Of a stretch of 52,852 nucleotides of DNA, positions 7,484 to 15,947 are shown one piece after another. This DNA comes from a virus. The stretch is taken from IMG/VR virus record IMGVR_UViG_3300037427_000580, positions 1 to 52,852 of that record; one strand, given 5' to 3'. The translations under genes were made by a program, and so were the position numbers. The notes beneath the pieces are model-generated. The model had not been told where the DNA came from. It did not search any database and saw only the letters and a list, made by a program, of their open reading frames with translations. The number at the start of each line of letters is the position of its first letter. Positions within the stretch are counted from its first letter, which is position 1.

Positions 7484-8027
7484 ATAAGTTTATCGCTCCA
7501 TTTTTTATCTTCACTTCGTCTTGTTGCCAATCTGGCCTTTCATCAAAATAATACCAAGCACAATTATCTTTACCAACTGATTTACTATCTGGGATCCATT
7601 TTACTCTACCAACACTTATAACACTACGTAACATATCTTGATATGGTATGCTTTGTTTCGTGTGGATCCAATCTGCATCAAATAATAAAAACATACCAAC
7701 TTTACTAGAAAATTTCTCTATCATACTATGTAGGATTTTCCTATCCCAGGGTGGATTAGTTATGATAAATTGTGTAGATGGTTTTATAATCAATTCAAAC
7801 ATATCCCACTTTTCTATCCAATCAGCTTGGGGTTCAATATCAGAAGCTAATTGCAACTTTGCACCTGTACAATGATCTTCAATATGTTCTACTAATGTAC
7901 CATCTCCAGCACATGGCTCAATATAAGTAAAATTATATGGCAAGTGAGGTACCACTGGAAGAAAAGCTTCCAACGGGGTTGGGTAGAAATCTCTTTCTTT
8001 TCTTTCATAGTCACTCCTCTTTCCCAT
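7455..8027 (-). CDS. SAM-dependent DNA methyltransferase-like protein
   Basis: A 190-residue protein with motif I EPCAGDG at 37-43 (SAM binding) and motif IV NPPW at 91-94 in the context FIITNPPWD, as in N6-adenine or N4-cytosine aminomethyltransferases. The N-terminal YPTP at 15-18 is common in phage methyltransferases of this type. It is short and shows no target-recognition domain, so specificity cannot be guessed. It shares one base with the KdsB stop region, so it is coupled to that gene. Protection from restriction, or marking DNA ahead of the glycosyltransferases downstream, are both possible; NPPW argues against cytosine-C5 methylation. Confidence 0.75.
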   Translation of the reverse strand: MGKRSDYERKERDFYPTPLEAFLPVVPHLPYNFTYIEPCAGDGTLVEHIEDHCTGAKLQLASDIEPQADWIEKWDMFELIIKPSTQFIITNPPWDRKILHSMIEKFSSKVGMFLLFDADWIHTKQSIPYQDMLRSVISVGRVKWIPDSKSVGKDNCAWYYFDERPDWQQDEVKIKNGAINLYGKRENKTR

Positions 8028-8701
8028 TATATTCTATTTCTCTTATGCCACATTTCTAAATCTTCGTGTGTGTTTATTTCAATACCATCAAATTTCACTT
8101 TAGCTACACCTATCTCAACTTCATTTTTTAACCAACGTAACTGTTCTAATCCTTCTATTGTTTCTTCTTCTGAAACACCATAGTGTGGATAATTCCACAA
8201 TGCACTTCTTCTATAACCATATACACCCAAATGCCATTCACCATAACCAGTAATACCTCTACCAAACCAACAAGCTTTACTATCTGCTCTAACAAGCTTT
8301 ACAGAATTTGGATCTTTCTTCTGTTCTTCTGGCATATCTGTGTATACAGTACTAACTGGATAATAATCTAATAGTTCAACACATTTCTCTATACACTCTA
8401 CAGTAACATCTGGCATATCGCATTGTACATTTATAAACTTCTCATACTTATCTAGTTCTTTCCATTTCATTGCACCAGCAACACGTTCAGTACCATTGTT
8501 GTACATAAATTGATCAAAGTATACTACATCAGCAAAAGATGAAATTACATCATCATCTGTAGCAATATAAACTGGAAGTCCTGATTTACCAGCGGCTTTC
8601 GCCACATACTTCACCATAGGGATACCATTTAATCTAGCTATAGCTTTTCCATGAAATCTTGTACTTCCATATCTAGCTGGTATGACAATACAAGTATTCA
8701 T
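8027..8701 (-). CDS. kdsB: CMP-KDO synthetase-like cytidylyltransferase
   Basis: A 224-residue protein beginning MNTCIVIPARYGSTR. A longer frame to 8797 exists but runs into gp46, and the ATG at 8701 follows the gp46 stop by one base. Motifs of the family are present: IPARYGSTRFHGK (nucleotide loop), NNGTERVA, NVQCDMP (metal-binding Asp), LGVYGYR, and EGLEQLRWL near the end. KdsB activates KDO with CTP for the inner core of LPS or for capsule. Length is close to the bacterial enzyme (about 250). Phages carry KdsB rarely; here it lies with other sugar genes and may remodel the host surface against superinfection or feed a modification pathway. Confidence 0.85.
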   Translation of the reverse strand: MNTCIVIPARYGSTRFHGKAIARLNGIPMVKYVAKAAGKSGLPVYIATDDDVISSFADVVYFDQFMYNNGTERVAGAMKWKELDKYEKFINVQCDMPDVTVECIEKCVELLDYYPVSTVYTDMPEEQKKDPNSVKLVRADSKACWFGRGITGYGEWHLGVYGYRRSALWNYPHYGVSEEETIEGLEQLRWLKNEVEIGVAKVKFDGIEINTHEDLEMWHKRNRI

Positions 8702-8702
8702 C

Positions 8703-10418
8703 TTATGCGGCAATTCTACTAAAGTTTTTAATCTTTTCGAATTTGATTTGATTTCTAAACTTTTCAGCAAGAATATCTCCTTTGTGTGAGATAACAAACA
8801 CGTTAGTTTGATTATCCAATTGATTTAACAATTTCAAAAATTCATCACACCCATTATTATCTAAAGATGCATCAAACACTTCGTCTAGCACTAATAAATT
8901 TGTATTAATAGAGTTCTTTAGTTTAGCTATTGCTCTCCAAGTAAACAGTAATGCTAAGTCAATTCTCATCTTTTCACCTTCTGAAAATGATGCATAAGAA
9001 AATTCATCTCTGTGTCTACTTCTGATTACTTCATTGAATTGCTCATCTAACTCAAACAACACGAAAAAATCTAAAGCGGCAAGATATTTATTAATCAATT
9101 TATTCATAACGGGTACGTATTGCTTAATAATTTTCTTTTTTATTCCATCATCTTTCAACATATTTACTGCTACACCAAACAACTCTTTCTCATTGACTAA
9201 CTCTTCTTTCTTAGTCTCATATATCCTTTTATCATCTTCGTGTGTCTTTAAAGTTTCTATAGCATCAGTAGAATCTACACCCGTAGATTTTATCTTTTCA
9301 ATTTCATCTTGATTTTTCTTTATAGACTTATTTAGGGATTTTATATTTGAATTATTCTCGGTTATCTGTGTCTGTAGTGAATTAAGTTCTGTTTGCTTTT
9401 CCATCAACTCCATAATTCTTTTATCAAGTTTAGCAACTTCATCTACAAGTTTATCTTCACCATCATATATTTCTTTCTGTTGTTCTTCGTGTTCTGCTAT
9501 CTTTTGTTTCTTGATAGTCTCATCAATTTCTTGTGAACAAGTTGGACAATTATTTGTTTCAGCAAAGAACTGGATCTTTTTTTGTATGTTCTTTACTTTA
9601 GTACTCATTCTTTTGTGTATATCATCAAGTTTAGTTCTTTTAGTTTCTTCACCTTTAAGTGGTAAAACTTTCTCTGATAGTTTTTCAATATCTAACAATA
9701 TAGTATTAGATGTTTGTGATAGATCATTTATCTCATCTTGGGCACCATCAATCAATCCTTGAAATGTAGCTATCGTATCATCATTCTGTTCTTTAAGCTT
9801 ACGGATATATGATTGTTGGGTTTCTATCTTATTCATAAGTAAATCTATTTGATAGTCTGTATCACGGATCGATTCTCTGTTATCTGCTACTCTATCTTTT
9901 AGTAGTTTACCCATATTAGAGAATATACTAATGTCTAATAAATCTTCTATAACTTCTCTTCTATGAGCAACAGATAGTTGCATAAATGGAATAAATGTAG
10001 ATGCACCGAGTACAACTATTTGAGTAAAAGATTTAAAGTTTAATTTGATAATAGTTTCTTCTAATTGCTTTTGATAATCTCTAGAAGAACCGGGTTGATT
10101 AAGTAAAGTATTATCTTGATATATTTCAAATAAAGCTGGCTTAATTCCTCTCTTAATAATATAGTCTGTTTTACCAATAGTAAAATTAACGTGAACTTCT
10201 AAACCACCCATATTAATTGAGTTAAGCATTTGAGACTTAGAAATTTTTCTAAATGGTTTATTGAATAGTACAAAGCATAATGCATCAAGTATAGTAGATT
10301 TGCCAGATCCATTTTCTCCAACAATAATAGTGTTTGCATGTTCATTTAATTTCACTTTAGTCCATACGTTACCCGTTGATAAGAAATTCTTCCAACGAAT
10401 ATCTTTAAAATAAATCAT
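8703..10418 (-). CDS. 46: recombination endonuclease subunit gp46 (SbcC/Rad50-like ATPase)
   Basis: A 571-residue SMC-like ATPase: Walker A GENGSGKST at 34-42, a central coiled coil with the zinc-hook CPTC, the signature FSEGEKMRIDLAL, and Walker B LLVLDEVFDASLD near the C-terminus. With gp47 it forms the Mre11/Rad50-type complex that resects DNA ends for recombination-dependent replication and degrades host DNA in T4. Its start overlaps the epimerase gene by 14 bases. In related phages gp47 and gp46 lie close together; here three metabolic genes separate them. Confidence 0.95.
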   Translation of the reverse strand: MIYFKDIRWKNFLSTGNVWTKVKLNEHANTIIVGENGSGKSTILDALCFVLFNKPFRKISKSQMLNSINMGGLEVHVNFTIGKTDYIIKRGIKPALFEIYQDNTLLNQPGSSRDYQKQLEETIIKLNFKSFTQIVVLGASTFIPFMQLSVAHRREVIEDLLDISIFSNMGKLLKDRVADNRESIRDTDYQIDLLMNKIETQQSYIRKLKEQNDDTIATFQGLIDGAQDEINDLSQTSNTILLDIEKLSEKVLPLKGEETKRTKLDDIHKRMSTKVKNIQKKIQFFAETNNCPTCSQEIDETIKKQKIAEHEEQQKEIYDGEDKLVDEVAKLDKRIMELMEKQTELNSLQTQITENNSNIKSLNKSIKKNQDEIEKIKSTGVDSTDAIETLKTHEDDKRIYETKKEELVNEKELFGVAVNMLKDDGIKKKIIKQYVPVMNKLINKYLAALDFFVLFELDEQFNEVIRSRHRDEFSYASFSEGEKMRIDLALLFTWRAIAKLKNSINTNLLVLDEVFDASLDNNGCDEFLKLLNQLDNQTNVFVISHKGDILAEKFRNQIKFEKIKNFSRIAA

Positions 10419-11163
10419 CTACCCTCTTTCTCTTTACTTTCTCTAAATAATCTGAAATTTCTCTAGTGGGTTTCCAACCCAACTTTAAAACTGGAGATAT
10501 ATCCATTTCATTATTATTTACTTCGAAAGATTCACCTTCCATTTTTTTAACCCATACCATATTAAGATTCTCGACAATATCAGTTAGCTTAGTAGTCTTG
10601 CCTGAACCTATGTTATATACACTATACAGTTGTTTAAAGTCTTTGTCAAGAAAAAAGATTATAGCATCTACAATATCTTCAACGTGGATAAAATCTCTCG
10701 TATGATCTGTGACATATTCTAATCTATTGTAATATAGCTTAGTCATAAACATATCTTTTCTACTACGTGGTCCGTATACTGTAGAAAATCTTAAACCCAA
10801 TTGCTCTGGCATTGCCGTTGCTTCGTTCATCTTTTTAGTTGCCGCATATGGATTCTTCCACCAATGTATCGCACTAGATGAAGAAGCATAGATTAATTTC
10901 TTACCATAATGATGACAAACTTCTTGAACGTGTTTAGTGTTTTCAACATTCTCTCTGTAATACTCTTCTTCATTACCTATACTATTTCTAACACCAGTCA
11001 TAGCGGCAAGATGTATAACTACTTCTGCATCAGTAGAAAATAATTTTATATCTTTCTCTCTTTTAAGATCCCAGTAATCAATTTTATAACCAAGTCTTTC
11101 TAACTTTGGACATAAAGTCCCACCAATAAAGCCATCACAGCCAGTTACTGCTATCTGTGTCAT
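10405..11163 (-). CDS. NAD(P)-dependent sugar epimerase/dehydratase (extended SDR)
   Basis: A 252-residue protein with the Rossmann motif TGCDGFIGG (GxxGxxG) at 7-15, IHLAAMTG around 50, the SSSS catalytic serine region and YAATK (YxxxK) near 104, and RDFIHVEDIVDAI, which is typical of NDP-sugar epimerases of the GalE/RmlB type. It is shorter than most (about 310), having lost part of the C-terminal substrate lobe. It lies between the APS-kinase-like protein and gp46, in the metabolic insert of the recombination operon. Likely substrate is a UDP- or dTDP-sugar; which one is not visible. Confidence 0.85.
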   Translation of the reverse strand: MTQIAVTGCDGFIGGTLCPKLERLGYKIDYWDLKREKDIKLFSTDAEVVIHLAAMTGVRNSIGNEEEYYRENVENTKHVQEVCHHYGKKLIYASSSSAIHWWKNPYAATKKMNEATAMPEQLGLRFSTVYGPRSRKDMFMTKLYYNRLEYVTDHTRDFIHVEDIVDAIIFFLDKDFKQLYSVYNIGSGKTTKLTDIVENLNMVWVKKMEGESFEVNNNEMDISPVLKLGWKPTREISDYLEKVKRKRVDDLF

Positions 11164-11170
11164 AATATTT

Positions 11171-11611
11171 CTACTTGAGAAGTTTTCGAAAATGCAACTT
11201 TAAAAAGTTCAGTATGTCTGTAGTGCCAGGGCTGAAATCTGCCAAGCATTTGTGTAGTTGGTTTATGTCTATCCATTTTTCCACTCTATAATCAATATCT
11301 AAATAATGGGGTACTTCAAACAGTTGATTTGTATCTTCATATTTACTTTCTTTGATTGTATCCATCCATATAGTAAAATCAGCTTTAACAATATCTCTCA
11401 TCTCTTGACGAGGTGCTATAAAATCTAAAATACCTTTTTGTTGCACCATTCGTTCTAATTGGCGCCATCTACCACGTTCACTAAAATCCCAATCATTATG
11501 TAATGTACGATAGAAATCTGCATTGTGATGTGGTATACAAAAATGATATGCTAATTCTTTTGCTAAAGTTGTTTTCCCTGAACCGGGTAAACCGAATATT
11601 AATATTTTCAT
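11171..11611 (-). CDS. adenylylsulfate kinase-like P-loop kinase
   Basis: A 146-residue P-loop kinase with Walker A GLPGSGKTT at 7-15. The order ADFYRTLHNDWDFSERGRWRQ, then FIAPRQEMRDIV, then a hydrophobic strand and KESKYEDTNQLFEVP follows the plan of APS kinase (CysC): the substrate Arg/Asp region, the 'FIxPxxxxR' element and the lid. It is shorter than bacterial CysC (about 200). In bacteria the product is PAPS, the sulfate donor for sulfation and sulfur assimilation. Another small-molecule or nucleotide kinase is possible. Its start overlaps the thioesterase stop by an ATGA. Confidence 0.7.
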   Translation of the reverse strand: MKILIFGLPGSGKTTLAKELAYHFCIPHHNADFYRTLHNDWDFSERGRWRQLERMVQQKGILDFIAPRQEMRDIVKADFTIWMDTIKESKYEDTNQLFEVPHYLDIDYRVEKWIDINQLHKCLADFSPGTTDILNFLKLHFRKLLK

Positions 11612-11973
11612 TTGAATAAATCTTTCAATGTATCTTTAATTTCTTGTGGTATTCTAGTGGGTTTTTCATCAACGACATATGCACACTTTACTATAGCTAG
11701 AAATATTAAATCTTTATCTCTAGTTATCACTTGATTTAAACCAACACTTGCACCTTTTATGTAATCTAAATTAGTTGTTACTGTTAGTATATCATCAAAT
11801 CTTGCAGGAGATTTGAAGTCTGCACAGACATTAGCTACTGTAAAATTAAATTTAAGATTATAATCACGAATTGGTTCTGAACGAGCCCTTTCTATATACT
11901 TAAAATAATTAGCATAGTAAACTACTCCTAAAAAATCTGTATCTTCATGATATACTCTTATAGTATGTTTCAT
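11608..11973 (-). CDS. 4HBT hotdog-fold acyl-CoA thioesterase (YbgC-like)
   Basis: A 121-residue single hotdog domain. The family signature is near the N-terminus, RVYHEDTDFLGVVYYANYFK, with the catalytic Asp13; the usual His of the 'VVYHANY' motif is Tyr20 here, and ERARSE follows as in YbgC. YbgC-type enzymes cleave acyl-CoA thioesters and in proteobacteria are tied to phospholipid synthesis and the Tol-Pal region. I know of few phage examples. The start codon shares a base with the gp47 stop, and a consensus sigma70 promoter lies just upstream within gp47, so this gene heads the metabolic insert. Activity may be altered by the His to Tyr change. Confidence 0.85.
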   Translation of the reverse strand: MKHTIRVYHEDTDFLGVVYYANYFKYIERARSEPIRDYNLKFNFTVANVCADFKSPARFDDILTVTTNLDYIKGASVGLNQVITRDKDLIFLAIVKCAYVVDEKPTRIPQEIKDTLKDLFK

Positions 11974-13034
11974 TAGACTTCCATATACAAAGCTTCATTA
12001 TATAATGTTCGCATCAAACTGTCAAGCTTTTTCTTGGGGACAGATGTTTCCATATTTTCGATATATTTAGAAAGTATAGTAACAGTATCTTGAGTTTGAT
12101 TAATTAAATCATCATCACCTTCTAAGTGTAAATTCAAATGATCGTCTACTATCTGTATTGCTATTGGACTTTCTTGATGAAGTTTATCCATAAACAAATC
12201 AAACGTATAAGGATTTTCTTTTTGTTGAGTTACTACTTTAACATAGGTACCTTCATACATAGAATAATCTTGATGTAAAATCTCATCAGAAGTTTTCTTA
12301 ACATCATCATAGAATATCTTATGAAACATACGATAAGGATTACGTATCATTTCTAATTCTCTTGTATTAGTATCAAAGATATGAAAGCCTTTGGGATCTT
12401 GATAATCACTCCAAGTAAGTTCATATTGTGTACCAAGATAATTAATATTACTATTAGTAGATTTTGTGTGGAAGTGGCCAGAAACAACCATATCAAAATT
12501 TTTAAAATCTTCTACACTCATACCGTGTTCGTTAGTTACACCTCTCATCATAGGTGAACCAGCAATTTCTAGATGTCCGAAACAAACTTGTGCTTTAGAG
12601 TTTTTAATATGATTCATACTATCAGAATAATTACTAGAATTAATCCATGGTAAAAATAGAATGTCAGTTCCATCAAAAGTTTGTACTGAAGGATCTGAAT
12701 AGTAAGAAACTTTATGTTTATCAAATAGTTCAGCCATAGAATTGATATCATTTGTGTTCTTATATGGTACATCATGGTTACCAATAATAACGTGAAAATC
12801 AATCCCTCTATCTAAGATAGGGTGTAATAGTGTATCTTTAAGATGTCTGAGAGTTACAAAGTTTATATACTTACGTCTATCTACAATATCACCAAGATGT
12901 ATTACAGTATCTATGTGGTGTTCATCTATATATGGTAGAAATATATTATCTACAAATCTTTTGAAGTAATCTAAAAAGTGTTGCGAATCATTTCTAACAC
13001 CCCAATGGGTGTCATTAATTATAGCTATCTTCAT
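11973..13034 (-). CDS. 47: recombination endonuclease subunit gp47 (SbcD/Mre11-like)
   Basis: A 353-residue calcineurin-like phosphoesterase with all metal motifs: NDTHWG at 7-12, LGDIVDRR near 47, IGNHD near 85, and VSGHFHTKS near 185. It is the nuclease half of the gp46/gp47 complex that processes DNA ends in T4 recombination. It directly follows gp55 (stop and start adjacent) and its last codons contain a perfect sigma70 promoter for the genes downstream. Confidence 0.95.
   Translation of the reverse strand: MKIAIINDTHWGVRNDSQHFLDYFKRFVDNIFLPYIDEHHIDTVIHLGDIVDRRKYINFVTLRHLKDTLLHPILDRGIDFHVIIGNHDVPYKNTNDINSMAELFDKHKVSYYSDPSVQTFDGTDILFLPWINSSNYSDSMNHIKNSKAQVCFGHLEIAGSPMMRGVTNEHGMSVEDFKNFDMVVSGHFHTKSTNSNINYLGTQYELTWSDYQDPKGFHIFDTNTRELEMIRNPYRMFHKIFYDDVKKTSDEILHQDYSMYEGTYVKVVTQQKENPYTFDLFMDKLHQESPIAIQIVDDHLNLHLEGDDDLINQTQDTVTILSKYIENMETSVPKKKLDSLMRTLYNEALYMEV
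11997..12025 (-). promoter_or_regulatory. consensus sigma70 promoter inside the gp47 3' end
   Basis: TTGACA (12020-12025), spacer exactly 17, TATAAT (11997-12002), both hexamers matching consensus. Transcription would begin near 11990, 17 bases ahead of the thioesterase ATG, with GGAAG as ribosome site. It would drive the thioesterase, kinase, epimerase and gp46 apart from the upstream operon. Confidence 0.75.
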
Positions 13035-13589
13035 TTATTCAGCCATAAATTTGTCTAGGGGAGCAACTGTCTTTCTTTTCTTTCTACGTTTATGTTCTTC
13101 AAAATTTACTATGAAATCATTCATATACTCTTCACTCCATTCATTATATTTTATCTTATCAGCATAAGTATTATTATTACCATCGTGAGTATGTCTTTCT
13201 GACGTTTCACCGAATAGGTTAGTATTCTCTGATGCTTTATACTTTGTATACAAATACTTCTTCTCTTTTTGTATACGTCTTAAAAATGCAAAATAAATTA
13301 TTTGTGTAAAATATGCAAAAGGATTTCTGGATTTCTCTGGATTAAAGTTGTCAATATATTGTAAACAATTTTCTACTCCATCAGATATCATTTCTTCTCT
13401 GAATGTATAATTCACAAAATTTGGCTTATATGATAAATGTGTTGCTATCTTCATAATACAATCACCGATATAAAACGGCACTCTAGGGCGAGTATCTGAT
13501 TTTGAATCAATAACAGATTCTCGGTATTTAATCATTTCTGCTAGGAATTTTTTGTTATCCACATAATTATGTTTCTGTCGCTTAGCCAT
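13035..13589 (-). CDS. 55: late-transcription sigma factor gp55
   Basis: A 184-residue protein similar to T4 gp55, the small divergent sigma that directs host RNA polymerase to TATAAATA late promoters with gp33 and the gp45 clamp. The middle, GVENCLQYIDNFNPEKSRNPFAYFTQIIYFAFLRRI in outline, is the sigma region 2-like helix set for core binding and -10 recognition. I start it at the ATG at 13589, which overlaps the previous stop as TGATG; a TTG one codon earlier is less likely. At least nine exact late promoter motifs in this window are its expected targets. Confidence 0.92.
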   Translation of the reverse strand: MAKRQKHNYVDNKKFLAEMIKYRESVIDSKSDTRPRVPFYIGDCIMKIATHLSYKPNFVNYTFREEMISDGVENCLQYIDNFNPEKSRNPFAYFTQIIYFAFLRRIQKEKKYLYTKYKASENTNLFGETSERHTHDGNNNTYADKIKYNEWSEEYMNDFIVNFEEHKRRKKRKTVAPLDKFMAE

Positions 13590-13954
13590 CAATGCACCGT
13601 ATGTGGGAATGTATTAGAACTGTAAATTTTTTTCATAGCCTGTTTCACTCTTTCTTTCATTGTTTCTTCTGTTTCTGGTTCCATTTCGCCTCTAACATTA
13701 ACAAGAGACTTATAATAAAATTCTTGTGTTTCTTTAGGTACTTCATTAGACATTATCACATGTTGCATACTAATGTCAACACTTATTTTCTCTTTCTCAA
13801 ATGGTACCCAAAATGTAGTAATCATAGCTGGACCACCAAAGTGCTGAATGAAATCCAACTTGAGTGGTTCTGATACTGTAAGTTTAGTATCATCTTTATA
13901 TGTTATGTCAGCTATCAATGTTTCACCATTTGATAGTTTAATTACAGATATCAT
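13589..13954 (-). CDS. conserved phage protein, possible Sm/LSM-like fold
   Basis: A 121-residue protein. The first 50 residues, MISVIKLSNGETLIADITYK followed by DDTKLTVSEPL, have the pattern of a small beta-barrel in which a ligand is bound by the opening strands, as in Sm/LSM-like proteins, which some marine T4-like phages are said to encode. The C-terminal third is helical and charged. It lies between UvsW and gp55 and overlaps both (17 bases and a TGATG). An RNA-binding role is a guess from fold pattern only. Confidence 0.55.
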   Translation of the reverse strand: MISVIKLSNGETLIADITYKDDTKLTVSEPLKLDFIQHFGGPAMITTFWVPFEKEKISVDISMQHVIMSNEVPKETQEFYYKSLVNVRGEMEPETEETMKERVKQAMKKIYSSNTFPHTVH

Positions 13955-15452
13955 CTTTTAACCTTATGTTGTATATCTTATAATCAAATTCTTCTTCATT
14001 ATACATTTTCACTCTGACGGCAAAGTGTTTAAGAGTAAAATTATGCCAAGACTTCCAAGATAAATCATCAGAAATATCGTATAGAGTCGCCAAAACTTTT
14101 TTATCACTTTTACGTAATCCTCTACCTATAGATTGTAAATTTCTTATACGAGACTTACTAGGACTAGCAAAAATAATATTGTGTAAGTTTCGTATATTAA
14201 TGCCAGTTGAGAATGTGCCATAACTAGCCACGATAATTGCATCTGACTCTTTCTCAGTAATTTCCCTAGCACGTTCTCTTTCTTGAGCATCAACCCCTCC
14301 ATATATAAAAAATACTTTTCGTTTACCATTTACACTACTATTTATGAGTTCATAAATTATTTTACCATGTTTTTCTACCATCTGAAATAATATAAGAGTA
14401 TTACCTTTTCTACTTAATGCTAAGTTTTTTATAAAATTATTTCGTGGTGTATGTCCTGCAAGAAATTTAATCTCTTCATCATACTTCGCATTACTCATCA
14501 TTTTACGTGTAGTATCAGTATATTTAAGTACTAATGCTTTAATTTTCAAGTCTGCTATTGTCTTACTATCAATTAATTCTCTAGTAGATATGGCCTTCAT
14601 AACTGGACCAAACAATCCCTCTAGTACTAATCTATGTGTTTGTGTTTCATCTAATGTACCAGTAAAGCCAAATCTATATTCACAATTCTCTAACTTAGTC
14701 ATTATCTTTGTAAGAGAGTTAGCTTTGAATAAATGTGCTTCATCACCTATTATCATATCAAACTGATCAAACCATTTCTTTGGTAATTTATAGATAGATT
14801 GCCAAGTTGAAATAAAAATGTCTGCATCTGCATTTTTGTCTTGACCTGACATAATTAAATGTGTAGAATAGGTATTGTTAGAATCAGAATAATCTTTAAA
14901 ATCTTTATCTAACTGATATACAAGTGATGTTGTGGGAACTATTACTAATTTACGCCCCGGAATATAATCACATAACATAAAAATAATCAAAGATTTACCA
15001 CTAGCAGTTGGAGATAATATCAAGGCTCTTTCGTTTCGGATAGCATGGGCAAATGCTCCTAATTGATAATCTCGAGGCTTTATTTTATAATTTTTACAGA
15101 AGAGAGCGGCCTCGTTTAACGATATATCATTTATATCATCTAAGCCGTCACGTATATCTAAATCGTAATCTCTTTGTTCAGCAAAAAGTTTTAAGTGATG
15201 TAGAAGTCCCCGATATATAAGTTTAGTGTTGACATTGAATAATCTAATCTTACCGTCCCAATAGCGATTACGATAAGCTGGCATAAATGAAGCCCCAGGT
15301 ACATCAAATGTAAAGTACTCACTTAACTCTTTGGCGATACCAGTTTCTGTCTCAATAGAGACATATACGGCGTCTCTTTTGGAGATTCTGATGGTATCTC
15401 TTCTTTGTCGGGAAATATTTTTAGTGTCTTGTATGGATAACTCTTTGTCCAT
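13938..15452 (-). CDS. uvsW: RNA-DNA and branched-DNA helicase UvsW
   Basis: A 504-residue superfamily 2 helicase collinear with T4 UvsW. The N-terminal FTFDVPGASFMPAYRNRYWD matches its double-stranded-DNA-binding domain; then come Walker A SPTASGKS, DEAH (IIGDEAHLF) and the C-terminal SIGRGLRKSDKK (motif VI). UvsW unwinds R-loops and branched intermediates, helping the switch from origin-dependent to recombination-dependent replication. The T4-like core begins near residue 22, so the first 20 residues are extra or the start lies further in; no clear ribosome site marks the ATG. Confidence 0.93.
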   Translation of the reverse strand: MDKELSIQDTKNISRQRRDTIRISKRDAVYVSIETETGIAKELSEYFTFDVPGASFMPAYRNRYWDGKIRLFNVNTKLIYRGLLHHLKLFAEQRDYDLDIRDGLDDINDISLNEAALFCKNYKIKPRDYQLGAFAHAIRNERALILSPTASGKSLIIFMLCDYIPGRKLVIVPTTSLVYQLDKDFKDYSDSNNTYSTHLIMSGQDKNADADIFISTWQSIYKLPKKWFDQFDMIIGDEAHLFKANSLTKIMTKLENCEYRFGFTGTLDETQTHRLVLEGLFGPVMKAISTRELIDSKTIADLKIKALVLKYTDTTRKMMSNAKYDEEIKFLAGHTPRNNFIKNLALSRKGNTLILFQMVEKHGKIIYELINSSVNGKRKVFFIYGGVDAQERERAREITEKESDAIIVASYGTFSTGINIRNLHNIIFASPSKSRIRNLQSIGRGLRKSDKKVLATLYDISDDLSWKSWHNFTLKHFAVRVKMYNEEEFDYKIYNIRLKDDICN

Positions 15453-15550
15453 AGTATTGCATGATCTTTCTTAAATTTTTCAATTCGCATTTTTAATAGT
15501 GCGATTCTATCTTCGCTATCCAGTGATGAATCTATTCCAGTCGATTGCAT
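15323..15550 (-). CDS. possible small overlapping protein between UvsY and UvsW
   Basis: A 75-codon frame starting at 15550 overlaps the UvsY end by 35 bases and the UvsW start by 130 bases. The part outside other genes encodes a charged helix (SEDRIALLKMRIEKFKKDH). T4 also has small frames between uvsY and uvsW. GAGGG stands 13 bases from the ATG, which is weak. The long overlap lowers confidence; the alternative is that the 63-base gap is a leader for UvsW. Confidence 0.35.
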   Translation of the reverse strand: MQSTGIDSSLDSEDRIALLKMRIEKFKKDHAILWTKSYPYKTLKIFPDKEEIPSESPKETPYMSLLRQKLVSPKS

Positions 15551-15947
15551 TTTTTATCTGAAACCCTCTGTTATTTATCTGTCTTAAAACAGCCTCTAAA
15601 TAGTTGACTTTCTCTTCTTGTACTGATACCCTAAGACTATGTTCTGTAAGAGCATCATCACTATCAACATATAAATCAACTTCGTTCTTTAATAATTTTT
15701 TGTAAAATTGTTCTCTACCAAGTTCTTTTAATTCTTCTTGATCTAGTTCACCTAGATAATACTCTAGTATTAATCTACGTTTCTTTTTAAGTTCAGCTTT
15801 AGCTTGAAACATTTTTATTCGTTCTGCCATAAATATCTTTAAGTATTTATTATGAACTACTGGTATATTCGAACTTTCTGTGGCTAATTCAGTTTCGTCC
15901 ATCTGACTATCTTTATTCCACATTTCCATAATATCTTCAATCTTCAT
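15516..15947 (-). CDS. uvsY: recombination mediator UvsY
   Basis: A 143-residue helical protein matching T4 UvsY (137 residues) in outline: the start MKIEDIMEMWNKDSQMDE, the central KYLKIFMAERIKMFQAKAEL helix with a run of basic residues, and the C-terminal NNRGFQIKNAIDWNRF, which parallels 'IKSRGFAIKHIQDMRAF' of T4. UvsY loads UvsX recombinase on gp32-coated single strands. UvsW follows, as in T4. UvsX is not in this window. Confidence 0.85.
   Translation of the reverse strand: MKIEDIMEMWNKDSQMDETELATESSNIPVVHNKYLKIFMAERIKMFQAKAELKKKRRLILEYYLGELDQEELKELGREQFYKKLLKNEVDLYVDSDDALTEHSLRVSVQEEKVNYLEAVLRQINNRGFQIKNAIDWNRFITG

Noticed and set aside
8702-8797. 32-codon upstream extension of KdsB
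   Set aside because: It overlaps gp46 and lacks family similarity; the family start (IPARYGSTR) follows the ATG at 8701.
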